From a virus: a stretch of DNA of 34,428 bases. Positions within the stretch are counted from its first letter, which is position 1. The number at the start of each line of letters is the position of its first letter. The DNA is taken from the IMG/VR virus record IMGVR_UViG_3300020469_000133, positions 1 to 34,428 of that record, one strand, 5' to 3'. The notes under the pieces are model-generated. The model saw nothing but the letters and a program-made list of their open reading frames with translations, ran no database searches and was not told the origin of the DNA. Positions 24,201-32,503 of the stretch are shown here, piece after piece. The translations under genes and the position numbers were made by a program.

Positions 24201-26956
24201 GGGTACGTCTCAAGTGTAACTGGTGTCTGAAAGTCAGTAGCCAGTGAGTAGTGATGCTTACCACGAGTTTCAGTAGATACGATTGTCTCTTCTGTGCGTG
24301 GCGAGTCTACCCATGACCATCCTGCTTTCTTTTTAAATAAGTTAACTTTAGCCTTCCAGCCTGTATCTTTTGTAGCAGGATCAGAAGGTATGTTGTTAGT
24401 CTCTAAGACAGGCTTGCCGTCCACAATTGCAACAGTACCGCCTGTATAGCTTGTGCCTGTTACATCTGCGTTGTTATCGTCCAAGTTAATGTAGTTACCG
24501 CCAAGTGTAGGCTCAGTAACACCGAATGCATCTTGCATACGCTTGTTGTTGTAAGGAACAGGAACAACACGATCTTCTATAACCTCTTGAGGTACGTCAG
24601 GCTTTGGTTGTTGCTTGGCAACACGGTCAGCGTAAGGAGCAATGTACTTCTGTATTAACTCTTGCGAGACACCTGCGTCCTGTAACTCTTTTACGGTACT
24701 TTGGATAGCACCTAGAGGGTCTTTAGGCAGATTAGACTGTAAGTAAGTTAAAGCAGTGCCAAGCTTAGCCTTAATAACTGGGGAAATGCTTCTGTCAGCG
24801 TTCATTGCTTTTAAAAGGTCACTGCCAGCTTTTTGATTAGCAGCGATACCTCTGCGATATCCTTCGGTCAGCTTGTAGGCTTCTGTTTGATCACGCTGGA
24901 CTTGCTGTTGCTCTACGCCTGTATCAGGCTGGGCTACTCGCTGGATAAACTGAGGATTATCGTTCGCTGCCGAGTTTACAAAGCGTATCAGAGGACTAAG
25001 ATTAGGGACTTTACCGCCAGTGTCGATAGTCTTTCTATAGCCATCGATAGCCTTACGAACGCCTACAGGTGTACTGGGCATACGCTCAAGCATACGAAGT
25101 GCCATAGCGACACCGTTCTTATCTAGCCCTGTAGCCGTCTCCATCGTCCACTGTGGGCTTTCTAAAGTAGGAGGGGCATTGCGTTGCCCAGCTACTCGAT
25201 TGGCTTCAGCGGTCTCCTGTGCGTTCTGAGACTGTTGCTGAGCATCGGCATCAGCTTGGGCTTGTTTCTGGGCTTCCTCTGCGGCAACTCTAGCGATTTC
25301 ATCTTGCTCTGCTTGGAACTGATCTTCTCGAAGGGATGGCCCTGAGGCGGTCAAAGGTCTGCCGCCTTGGTTATCGTTTACGAACTTATTGACACGAGAT
25401 CTGCTACCCGTCACTGCATCGACTGCTCGTGCGCCACCAACTGCGCCTAACTGAGCACCAATAGTTGCACCGCCTGTTGCAGAGCCTGCCGCTGCTGATA
25501 AGCCTATACGACCTACAGTCTCAAGAGAGCTACGGTCGCCATATCCAGCTTGTGACTTAAAAGGGTTTAGACCTTCAGTGTACTGGCTTAAGCCACCAAC
25601 GTATCCTTTATTGTGTAAGCTTGTGAGCATCTGAGACTCACGCAATAGGTTGAGAAGCTCTTGTCCTTCACGGGTATCGCCAACAAGTCTTTCAACAGCT
25701 TTGTAGCCGCCTGTTGTGATTGCTGACTTAGTTTTATTCTTACTGCTTCGTAGCTCTGCGGCAGACAGGACTACGTCATTGTCTTTAATCTCAACATACT
25801 CGCCTAGCGCACCAAGCTCTCTTTCAAAGTCAGCACGTTCTTTACCACTAAGCTTGTCTCGAAGAACTTTAGATAACTCTTTTATCTCTGTAGCAATACG
25901 GGTATGGGCTACGTCCATCACGGCTCTAGCACCGTTGTCAGACATACGATCTACATCGTTGAGGTTAAACGGCACAAGGCCATTGTCAGTCGGTTGGCCT
26001 TCTTTAGCGATTCTATCGAGACGCTGAGCAAATGTCGCTGCGGCAGTCTGTTGCTGGATAGACTCACCTGAGACGTTATCGCCAGTACCGACCAGCGCTT
26101 TAACACCGCTAGAAGCTACAGACTGTCCTGCGCCCATTCCTGAGCCAACAACAAATGAGTCTATGTTCTTGTTGATGACCTCACCGAGATTGTAATCAGC
26201 GCCTTGTAGTGCAGCACCTGTCATGATTACGTTTTCTTGTGCGGCTTCAGTTGCGCCTTCTTTGACGGCTTTCTTGGTTACAGTCTTGACTAGCTCACTT
26301 GCAGCGTTTGTGTAGCCTTTTGATACAAGCTCATCGACAAGCTCTTTGCCTGTCATGTTAGCAATCTTGTCTTTAGGTATCTTCGCACCGAAACGGTCTA
26401 AGAACGCTACGATACCGCCAGTCGCTAATGCACCACCTGCGCTGTAATCGCCTGTCTTTTCTTCGGCTTCTAATGCAGCTTCACCTGTAGACATCACAAG
26501 GTTAGTACCGAGTGTTGCACCGCCTATAAGAGTAGCGGCTGGAGCAGAGAACGGAGCAGCGGCAAGTGCGGCTACTGAGCCACCTAGAGCTACGCCTGAG
26601 GTAGCGAGGTTTTCAACGATCTTCTCACCAGCCCAACCTAGCTTATTCATCACGCCATCTTGGTCAGTGAAGCTTCCTTGGTAGTCAGAAACGTATCGAC
26701 CTTCAGCAAGGTCTTTCTCTTGTTGCTCTACTACGCCTGAACCATAGTTTTCTAAGGCATCAATACCAGTAAAACGACCGAGCGCTTCAGCGCCTTTGCC
26801 GAGCATCTTCTGGGCGTTATCTACAGAGTATCCTAGTGATCCTTGGCGTGTGGCTTCGTGTGTGGCATATATCTCTTCTATAGCTTGTTCTAAAACGTCT
26901 TGAGGCAAGCCTGTAGGAAGGGTGTAACGACCCTTGCCAATCTTATAAGTAGCCAT
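21197..26956 (-). CDS. Giant multidomain virion/ejection-type (polyvalent) protein
   Basis: A 1919-residue protein, the largest here. Residues about 115-160 form Gly/Ala-rich hydrophobic helices that could insert into membrane; 540-620 is Ala/Gln coiled coil. Residues 1057-1350 form a compact domain with MALNSPQTPW (Q1121) and VTIDTHAVRA (D1289), a pattern I compare with DUF7178-like phage domains and with endonuclease III-type glycosylases. HEVAH at 1617-1621 is a zinc-metallopeptidase motif; E1650 is a possible third ligand. Size and location among ejection-type genes suggest a protein injected with DNA, like T7 gp16, but I see no lytic transglycosylase motif. AAGGA precedes the ATG; the stop overlaps TerS. 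Confidence 0.8.
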   Translation of the reverse strand: MATYKIGKGRYTLPTGLPQDVLEQAIEEIYATHEATRQGSLGYSVDNAQKMLGKGAEALGRFTGIDALENYGSGVVEQQEKDLAEGRYVSDYQGSFTDQDGVMNKLGWAGEKIVENLATSGVALGGSVAALAAAPFSAPAATLIGGATLGTNLVMSTGEAALEAEEKTGDYSAGGALATGGIVAFLDRFGAKIPKDKIANMTGKELVDELVSKGYTNAASELVKTVTKKAVKEGATEAAQENVIMTGAALQGADYNLGEVINKNIDSFVVGSGMGAGQSVASSGVKALVGTGDNVSGESIQQQTAAATFAQRLDRIAKEGQPTDNGLVPFNLNDVDRMSDNGARAVMDVAHTRIATEIKELSKVLRDKLSGKERADFERELGALGEYVEIKDNDVVLSAAELRSSKNKTKSAITTGGYKAVERLVGDTREGQELLNLLRESQMLTSLHNKGYVGGLSQYTEGLNPFKSQAGYGDRSSLETVGRIGLSAAAGSATGGATIGAQLGAVGGARAVDAVTGSRSRVNKFVNDNQGGRPLTASGPSLREDQFQAEQDEIARVAAEEAQKQAQADADAQQQSQNAQETAEANRVAGQRNAPPTLESPQWTMETATGLDKNGVAMALRMLERMPSTPVGVRKAIDGYRKTIDTGGKVPNLSPLIRFVNSAANDNPQFIQRVAQPDTGVEQQQVQRDQTEAYKLTEGYRRGIAANQKAGSDLLKAMNADRSISPVIKAKLGTALTYLQSNLPKDPLGAIQSTVKELQDAGVSQELIQKYIAPYADRVAKQQPKPDVPQEVIEDRVVPVPYNNKRMQDAFGVTEPTLGGNYINLDDNNADVTGTSYTGGTVAIVDGKPVLETNNIPSDPATKDTGWKAKVNLFKKKAGWSWVDSPRTEETIVSTETRGKHHYSLATDFQTPVTLETYPNQKSEPRLRPSTYGEAVLGNKVGTISVRGKPHPVYDKVSIVPKGGELAVDDRTNDSNNSAPLNDPMRVSVRQPSQKGTPTANPMEGTPLTIGLPEYEAEGLFKTDATKKAHKVFQDKIKQQVAQYEGVKGSKRKGSKTPMERVFINHVKSNLKFIYDAIPDRLRNEYKLWYDGAQKMSQEFAEQYNLSLPQVAAVMALNSPQTPWFTNIYRGQRILDIYSGQQDTVFDDAMKARADLFLENTRRLATTPKKAAGLKAHEEIINNILGKRLSDLDEKSQSYFIRFYDEAYNDRRIPVYSPSGDKLDFELSADGTPATAAWGTFLSIRKSIKVLNDGSREMISTELGSKHKIRNFYNNILSPRSDQGDVTIDTHAVRAGLMNANVPAVAEALGISGASRGPVGLQGTYALHAQAYKELADDLGILPRELQSITWEGIRSLFKAAELDGNRKAFADIWTKYDNKKLSLRKAQNEIVKQAGGFDFPEYGIGDVSRDVSGLGSEAQSGALYSRDDGEQSRVNQGADTRGAGTASGRLQGSAQVDPSKQDSSDLLADEASPALAQATGPEVGGIPTPTKGSTSQDIPDPSKLELEEARDIITEISDDKPVRDMHSLTLLARAFNTDIAYVTNDADIQQLWQDYGITNYKAPRFNGSSNAFFIPLSQSVIIPNGNLVYRDGVAGLAVVKTGDLVDKEGIPRSAFHEVAHAISLVNAEIGVLFNPYPIKNPFNNTSVGEYTIGNTFVNFFYNRIREMSDKDRKAFIAEVKAVQDRTDFNTDVFPDRREAYRPMSVHEGEPLISSMTADNLLTENIKRREKELKALNKELQSLRPRLDAYEAKIRNNTSLDNYLDFDKRDSKGEFGPSMGKGLFDLFERQEVLQDGDILKSSVTGLRFNDSSLDDYDLSRLKSKREKLKKHIRKYQWNLREIVVDPIMLAISNPKQAKEVSPQFYKMLQEFFNSKDGPKFLSIILPMLMMLNMEDEEDERNMMAQGALSPQGQGALAMV

Positions 26957-26976
26957 GTAATTTCCTTAGAGGAGGT

Positions 26977-28095
26977 TTATTCTACCGTGTAACTAACGCC
27001 ACCCGAAGTGGTCTGTTCTTTAGGCTTAGAAGCAGAAGATGTATTACCACCACTGCTTTGCTGAGGAGAGCTACCGCTTATCAGACTGTCAACATTGCCC
27101 CAATCGTTTCTAGCGTAAGGCTGTCTAACACCGCTCTCTATCTCTTCGAGGTTTTGTATAACCGTAGCCATTGCCTCAATTTGTCCGTCAATCCACGCTG
27201 CCCACTGAGCTTCAGAGTTGTTCATTGACATCGTACCTGAAGCGAACATTGCCATCTCTCTATCCGAGATTGCGCCTTTAGTTTTTGCAGTCTTAAGTAA
27301 CGTGTAATCAACACCAAGGTCGTTAAGTATTTTACGAGTTACTTCTCGCTCTGCTGCGGCTGGATCGTTGTTCATCAAATCCCTAATACGTTTTGATTCA
27401 AACATCCCAGTAATATCTTCTTTAAGCTCATTAGGGTTGTCATACAGACGAGCTTTAGCATTTCTCAACTTATCTACTTGAGCATACAAAGGCGATATTT
27501 CTTGTTGGAAAGCCTTTCTTCTTTCATTTTGCTTCTTAACAGCGGCATCATATCGGGCAACACCGTCTTCATACTGCTTCATCTCAGCGTTATACGTGTT
27601 TAGATCAGCGTTGTATTGTGATTGCTTACCTTCGTTATAACCCTGAGCCATCCCTGCAAGCATAGCAGGGCCACCTTGAGCCGCTGCCGCCTGACTACGG
27701 GCAAACATTTGCGCTCCTACGTTACCGCCATAAGTTGGCGCATTTGGTGCTGTAGGTCGTTGTAGTGCGCCCTGCTGAGGCTGTATTCCTTGGTTGGAAA
27801 GCGCTGGAGGTACTGAGGTAGCAGATTGCTGTACCTGTTGCTGATCAGAAGCTAAAACAGGAGTATTCGTAGCTGCCGTGTTTGGTGCTACGTTAGCTAA
27901 AGCAGGATCAACCGATGGCTTTTGGTAGTTAGGGTTCGGCACTTGCTTGTAACTACTGGGTTGCCCTCGTCCGTTTAAGATAGGGACTGAAATAAACTCA
28001 TCTGTAGTGTTTACAGGTGTTTGCGAGTTTGAAGCCATACTCCGATCAACGGCTGATGCTCCAACAAGAAAAGGTAGTGATAGTACTGGATTCAT
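26977..28095 (-). CDS. Internal virion / DNA ejection-type protein, 372 residues
   Basis: The N-terminal 100 residues are low-complexity, rich in Pro, Asn and Gln (LSNQGIQPQQGALQRP). A Gly/Ala segment follows (QAAAAQGGPAMLAGMAQGY), then a long helical region (LNTYNAEMKQYEDGVARYD, EISPLYAQVDKLRNAKARL) and a Ser/Gly-rich tail. Such Ala/Gln helical proteins between tail and terminase genes are typical of ejected core proteins in podoviruses (P22 gp7, gp16, gp20; T7 gp14, gp15). No enzyme motif seen. Name given from context. Confidence 0.65.
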   Translation of the reverse strand: MNPVLSLPFLVGASAVDRSMASNSQTPVNTTDEFISVPILNGRGQPSSYKQVPNPNYQKPSVDPALANVAPNTAATNTPVLASDQQQVQQSATSVPPALSNQGIQPQQGALQRPTAPNAPTYGGNVGAQMFARSQAAAAQGGPAMLAGMAQGYNEGKQSQYNADLNTYNAEMKQYEDGVARYDAAVKKQNERRKAFQQEISPLYAQVDKLRNAKARLYDNPNELKEDITGMFESKRIRDLMNNDPAAAEREVTRKILNDLGVDYTLLKTAKTKGAISDREMAMFASGTMSMNNSEAQWAAWIDGQIEAMATVIQNLEEIESGVRQPYARNDWGNVDSLISGSSPQQSSGGNTSSASKPKEQTTSGGVSYTVE

Positions 28096-28107
28096 GTTTT
28101 TATATCT

Positions 28108-29748
28108 CTAGTTTAAGCCGAATGGATTTGAGCCATACAACGAACCTACATTACCGCTTGCGCTTGGAACGCCAATGCCGCCTGTGATATCAAAAGTAGT
28201 CGTTGGATTGAACGTAGCCGCTTGGTTGTTTCCAAAGAGGCTGGGGCTACCCAACATTTGATACGCACCCATACCAGCGCTAATACCGCCTGTAAGACCT
28301 GCCGTTGATGGGTCATAGAAATTAGGCTTTTGGTAATACGGGCTAGGAGCAGTTCCGCTTTGAGGCGCACCGCTCATAATATTAGCCTGTTGGCCGTATA
28401 TGCCCATGTTGAAGCCACCGTTTTGCTCTAAGTACCTTCTTTGAGCCTCGTTGTAGCCAGCTTGAGTATCAGCCTGAAAACGATTACCTACGTTAACCAT
28501 GTTACCAGCCGCACTATCGGCCAAAGTTGAAGCGTTACCGTAGATACTGCCCATGTTATTATTGGCAGTCGTCATATCAGAATACTGTTGCCCAGCGCTG
28601 TTTGTATAAGAGTCTCTCATGTCTCTTTGATTGTTCAGGTAGGTTTTAGTATTAAACTGGGAGCTGTCTGTGTACATATCTGACGCATTCTGCTGAGCGT
28701 CCATGTAGTCGCCTGAAACATCTCTTCGGTTATCGATGAAACGATCCGCTTGGGTGTCTCTGTTGTCAATAAAGCGGTCTGCCTGAGATTCTCGGTCACC
28801 TAAGAACTGCTCAGAGAGAGTATCTCGGTTACCTAAGTACTGAGTCATCAGTTTATCTTGAATCCCAGCGGCAACATCAGCCGATCTATCGTCATAGCTG
28901 CGTTGTGCTATTGCATCAGCAATACCAGCCCGTGAGCTGTTCATGTTACCTGAGCCAGAGGCGCTTGCATCAATACCTGTAAGCGTCTGCTCGGTTAGCT
29001 GTCGATACGGGTCACGCATTGCGGCAGAAACCATGCTGTCAAGGCGATCGCCAGAGGCATAATCTAAAGCACCTTGCATATTGTCTTGGTTAGCAAACGC
29101 AAGAGCGTCTTGGACGTTCGTACTGCCAGCCGCAAATGCGTTAGCATCTTGGACGTTTCTATTGTTAGCGGCAAATGCGTTAGCATCTTGGACGTTTCTA
29201 TTGTTAGCGGCAAAGTTGTAAGCATCGCCAACGGTGTTATTCGCTTGGCCGAAATTCATTGCGTCTTGAGCAGAGTTGTTAGCTTTTGAGAAGTCCAATG
29301 CGCCACTTATGTCGTTTTGACCTGCGAAAGTCATTCCACCTGCTAAGCGATCCGTGTTTGCAGCGTTGTTGTAAAGATTGTTAGCGTTGTTAGCAAAGCC
29401 ACCCGTTGCGCCCATAGCGTCATTAGCAAAACCAGCGTTGTTTGCGGCATAGTTATACTGACGATTAAGGCCGTCTAGCGTCCTTGGATCCATGCCAGCA
29501 AGAGTTTCGCCTTGGTAAGGGCCATTCTGTACTGCTGCGTTTGCTGCATCACTTGCACCACCGTAGATGTCTTGAAAGTACGGCTTCGCCATATCAAAGC
29601 CTTCACGCTGGAAATCTAAAGCTGCGTTTGATGCTGCTGTGTTTGCGGCTGTGGCTTTGTCTTGTGATTTTGCGGCTGATTTTGCTGCCTTATTAGCGCT
29701 GTAGCCACCAATTACCGCACTTCCTCCTATTGCTGCACCTACGGGCAT
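28108..29748 (-). CDS. Repeat-rich ejection-type virion protein, 546 residues
   Basis: The N-terminus is glycine-rich and hydrophobic (VGAAIGGSAVIGGYSANKAA), resembling membrane-active ejection proteins. Residues about 175-225 repeat a 13-residue unit around NFAANNRNVQDA. Residues about 300-345 repeat an 11-residue unit around FIDNRDTQADR. The rest is Asn/Ala/Gln rich and ends in a Gly/Phe segment. Its size and place between the tail hub region and the giant protein match P22- or T7-type internal proteins. GAGG lies 7 bases before the ATG. Two of the 13-residue repeats are identical in DNA. Confidence 0.7.
   Translation of the reverse strand: MPVGAAIGGSAVIGGYSANKAAKSAAKSQDKATAANTAASNAALDFQREGFDMAKPYFQDIYGGASDAANAAVQNGPYQGETLAGMDPRTLDGLNRQYNYAANNAGFANDAMGATGGFANNANNLYNNAANTDRLAGGMTFAGQNDISGALDFSKANNSAQDAMNFGQANNTVGDAYNFAANNRNVQDANAFAANNRNVQDANAFAAGSTNVQDALAFANQDNMQGALDYASGDRLDSMVSAAMRDPYRQLTEQTLTGIDASASGSGNMNSSRAGIADAIAQRSYDDRSADVAAGIQDKLMTQYLGNRDTLSEQFLGDRESQADRFIDNRDTQADRFIDNRRDVSGDYMDAQQNASDMYTDSSQFNTKTYLNNQRDMRDSYTNSAGQQYSDMTTANNNMGSIYGNASTLADSAAGNMVNVGNRFQADTQAGYNEAQRRYLEQNGGFNMGIYGQQANIMSGAPQSGTAPSPYYQKPNFYDPSTAGLTGGISAGMGAYQMLGSPSLFGNNQAATFNPTTTFDITGGIGVPSASGNVGSLYGSNPFGLN
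29132..29209. repeat. Exact 39-base tandem duplication inside the ejection-protein gene
   Basis: Positions 29132-29170 and 29171-29209 are identical over 39 bases (13 codons). Flanking sequence carries further diverged copies encoding related VQDA-type units. Exact identity shows a recent in-frame duplication or copy-number change. Confidence 0.9.
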
Positions 29749-30461
29749 ATTACACCTCTTATTTCCTGTAAATTATCGGTAAGCTTTATAGTCATGTATC
29801 CAGCTATTATTGAGTTAGTTTCTTGGTCATACCTAATCGGAGCGTATCCTGACAATGATGCCCACTTATTGTAGACTCTTTGGGCTTTTTCTATATTACC
29901 AGCTTTTATCATACTGATAGCCGCCCCCACATATCTGTCATGTATTGGGTCGTCTTCATGGTCAGTTGTTTCTTCCACAAGCTTGTGAAAATCACCGCCA
30001 ACACGTTGTAAAAAGTCGTTGTTAATAATGTAGTCATCAATAGTTAACCTACACATCCGTTGTTTCTTTCCTTTGACAAACCGACTTGGGCTGTCAAATA
30101 GTGGAGTAAATCCGTTTTTCCTCATTAAGCGATAAGCTGCTGGATTAGACTGACAAGCGCTGGAAGTCAGATCAAAAACATCAAGCTCTATAAAACTTAG
30201 CCATGTTGACTTCTTAGCAGTTTCCATGACTACGTTAGGAGGAGTCTTGCGATTAAATAAAGTATGAACAACGTAGCTTTCATAGTCACTTTGAGCTAGT
30301 ACAAAACACCCATAAGGATCATTTTCAAAAATAATACATTGATCGCTATCTACTAGCGGCTGAAGATCTATTTTATCGTCTGTCCAACTAACGTATGGGA
30401 AAACATCTGGTAGGTTTGCTATTTTGTTAGCCATCTCCGCAGTCTTGGCAAGTCTTATCAT
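29739..30461 (-). CDS. GNAT-like protein of the tail region (DUF2824-like)
   Basis: I choose the ATG at 30461, which overlaps the previous stop as ATGA, giving 240 residues. The middle reads as a GNAT-type fold: YESYVVHTLFN, then helix AKKSTWLSFIELDV, and the acetyltransferase-like SNPAAYRLMRKNGFTPL. The C-terminal 100 residues (DRYVGAAISMIKAGNIEKAQ, YNKWASLSGYAPIRY) are a helical extension I recall in related podovirus proteins near tail genes. Acetyl-CoA binding residues cannot be confirmed by eye; the usual Q/RxxGxG/A loop is not evident. A head/tail assembly or modification role is inferred. It overlaps the next gene by 10 bases. Confidence 0.6.
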   Translation of the reverse strand: MIRLAKTAEMANKIANLPDVFPYVSWTDDKIDLQPLVDSDQCIIFENDPYGCFVLAQSDYESYVVHTLFNRKTPPNVVMETAKKSTWLSFIELDVFDLTSSACQSNPAAYRLMRKNGFTPLFDSPSRFVKGKKQRMCRLTIDDYIINNDFLQRVGGDFHKLVEETTDHEDDPIHDRYVGAAISMIKAGNIEKAQRVYNKWASLSGYAPIRYDQETNSIIAGYMTIKLTDNLQEIRGVICP

Positions 30462-30745
30462 ACCAACGCCCACGCATTGCCCGTGTAAACAACAAGACCA
30501 GTGTCTCCAGATGTTACACTCGACACAGGAAACCACGGATCTACCGCATATCTCACCATGCCTCGCTTAGGATTAACTACCGCACTATCTGCAACGGTAA
30601 TCGTTAGCTCGGTCGCTGTCTTACAGTAGGTATCAATCTTGAGCAGCTCCTGAGGCATAAACCTGTGAGCCTCATCGCCACTCGCAGGATACATACCTCG
30701 TGAGTAACTCGACAGAACACTGTCGGTCTTTGTATTAACTGCCAT
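30458..30745 (-). CDS. Small tail-region protein, 95 residues
   Basis: Begins MAVNTKTDSVLSSYSRGMYP and continues in a mainly beta pattern (ELTITVADSAVVN, RGMVRYAVDPWFPVSS, GLVVYTGNAWALV). GAGG lies 9 bases before the ATG. It sits between the tail hub and the GNAT-like gene in the tail block, so a minor structural protein is likely. Not a family I can name. Confidence 0.55.
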   Translation of the reverse strand: MAVNTKTDSVLSSYSRGMYPASGDEAHRFMPQELLKIDTYCKTATELTITVADSAVVNPKRGMVRYAVDPWFPVSSVTSGDTGLVVYTGNAWALV

Positions 30746-30751
30746 TGTTGC

Positions 30752-32482
30752 TTACCTCTTGGATGTCATAAGGAAGTCAGCATCGAACCCTGTGAACTCA
30801 AAATGACTTTCTGGGTCAGTTGTTGATACCTTGTAACTTAAGTACCTACCTGCGGCTCTTGTGTTGACCTGATAGGCAGTGCTTGGTGAGAAGCTTGTGA
30901 CAGTGCTGTAGTTAGGTGCGTTATTCGGGAGATCCGCTGCGCCTACACTAAATGATATCGTTGAGTTACTTGCAGAAACCATCTGAGGATACAAGTTAGT
31001 TAAGCTCTTGTAGGCTCTTAAGTTCTGCCCTGTCTCATCAAGGTCTATCCCAGTTCTCTCAAGTGTTGCTCCTGCATTCTGCCCAGCTTGGTAAGAAGCA
31101 ACCACACGAGGGTCAGTGAGGGAGTCTAGCGCAAGTAAGTTAGTCTTGGTAAAACCGTGGTATGCATCGGCAGAGGCCACAGGATAAGCTGAGGTACTGC
31201 TTGGTGACTCAATGCGTTGTACTGCGTTGATAAACAATGACTGCCTAGAAAATGACGCAATCGAGTCTTGGTAGTTACCACCGAGAGACTCGTAAGTAGG
31301 AGCGCCAGCTTCATCGTAAGTAATCTCGTTAGCACTGAGGTTACCAACACCAGAAGCAGTTACGTTAGGCAGATCCATGAAAGACCATGTGCCTTCTTCG
31401 TAGTTGTAGACGGCTGCTTTATTGCAATGCTCAGCGTGGTCAAACTTTGCGTTACCGTCACCAGAGTTATAACAAAACATAACGATGTTAAAACGCTCTG
31501 AGTGGTGAACAAAGTTTACGTGGTTGCTATTAGAGTTCATGTTGTTAAAGATAAAATCACGGACTTTACCAGATGCTATCGATTGCTTCTCTGTACCGTT
31601 GTGGGCATAGATGTCATCGTTACCAAATACATAGTGAGCGCTACCAACCTCGACAACACAGTTAGCGTTGATAATACCGATGTCACTGTAGAGTCGTCTA
31701 AAGTTAAACACGAACTGACCACCAACAAAGTCCATGAGCCACACTTGGTCACGGCTGTAGATAACGAACTGGTTACCTAGAGATAGTCCATCGATAATAC
31801 CACCGTCCAATTGGACAAGATCGTTGAATCCAGCAAGGGTGGTTGCATCAGAGGCATCCCATTTAACTGCTGCTTCGTTTGCTAACACAGGGTCACACCA
31901 ACGCACTCGTGCTGGCTTTTCGACACCACCCTCGTTCATGCCTAGAGCAATTAAGAAGTCACCGTAGGAACGTAGCGATTGGCACGTCCAGACATCTGAG
32001 GATGAACCCCAAGTTGACGTAGGACTATTGGGTGCGCCAGCCTTCGGATATAACTCTCGAAAGAAAGCCTCCGTAGGAAGCTTATAGATTGGTCGGTTGT
32101 CAGGCTTACTAAAGTAAACAACATCAGCAAGTGTCGTTCCTGTGACAGGCACTGTGGGAGTAGAGAGTGCGGTTACTGTTTGATATACAACATTGTACTG
32201 GGCTATAAAATTAGGGTATGACCACTTGCTTACACTGTAGCCTCGGTCACACACAAAAAACGAGTCAACACCAGCAGTCTCTGTCTGAGAAACCATAGCC
32301 CCTATAAGCGCCTCATAGGTTGGCTCAGCATAAACACTCTTAAAGATAGGCGCACGTTCAGCCTTGCCGTCTTTGAAAACTACGTTGTCGCCTCGTGAGA
32401 AGGCACTGATGGGCAGGTTATACGGGCTAACATCAGCTACAACTCCGACAGATCCAAGGTCTCTCACGGGTAATATAGGCAT
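30752..32482 (-). CDS. Tail hub / DNA-stabilisation protein (beta-propeller type, P22 gp10-like)
   Basis: A 576-residue protein. The N-terminal pattern (SVGVVADVSPYNLPISAFSRG, GDNVVFKDGKAERAPIFKSV) is typical of podovirus tail proteins that stack under the adaptor, related in role to P22 gp10 and T7 gp12. The body shows repeated beta-blade segments (LSLGNQFVIYSRDQVWLMDF, EVGSAHYVFGNDDIYAHNGT). Such proteins seal packaged DNA and connect head to tail needle or fibres. GGAGAC precedes the ATG. It is the second gene of the late unit. Subfamily uncertain. Confidence 0.75.
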   Translation of the reverse strand: MPILPVRDLGSVGVVADVSPYNLPISAFSRGDNVVFKDGKAERAPIFKSVYAEPTYEALIGAMVSQTETAGVDSFFVCDRGYSVSKWSYPNFIAQYNVVYQTVTALSTPTVPVTGTTLADVVYFSKPDNRPIYKLPTEAFFRELYPKAGAPNSPTSTWGSSSDVWTCQSLRSYGDFLIALGMNEGGVEKPARVRWCDPVLANEAAVKWDASDATTLAGFNDLVQLDGGIIDGLSLGNQFVIYSRDQVWLMDFVGGQFVFNFRRLYSDIGIINANCVVEVGSAHYVFGNDDIYAHNGTEKQSIASGKVRDFIFNNMNSNSNHVNFVHHSERFNIVMFCYNSGDGNAKFDHAEHCNKAAVYNYEEGTWSFMDLPNVTASGVGNLSANEITYDEAGAPTYESLGGNYQDSIASFSRQSLFINAVQRIESPSSTSAYPVASADAYHGFTKTNLLALDSLTDPRVVASYQAGQNAGATLERTGIDLDETGQNLRAYKSLTNLYPQMVSASNSTISFSVGAADLPNNAPNYSTVTSFSPSTAYQVNTRAAGRYLSYKVSTTDPESHFEFTGFDADFLMTSKR

Positions 32483-32503
32483 ATCGGGGGTGTCTCCAAA
32501 GCT

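Noticed and set aside
21197-26956. Lytic transglycosylase (T7 gp16-like) domain in the giant protein
   Set aside because: No recognisable SLT catalytic motif in the sequence; only the HEVAH motif supports an enzyme.
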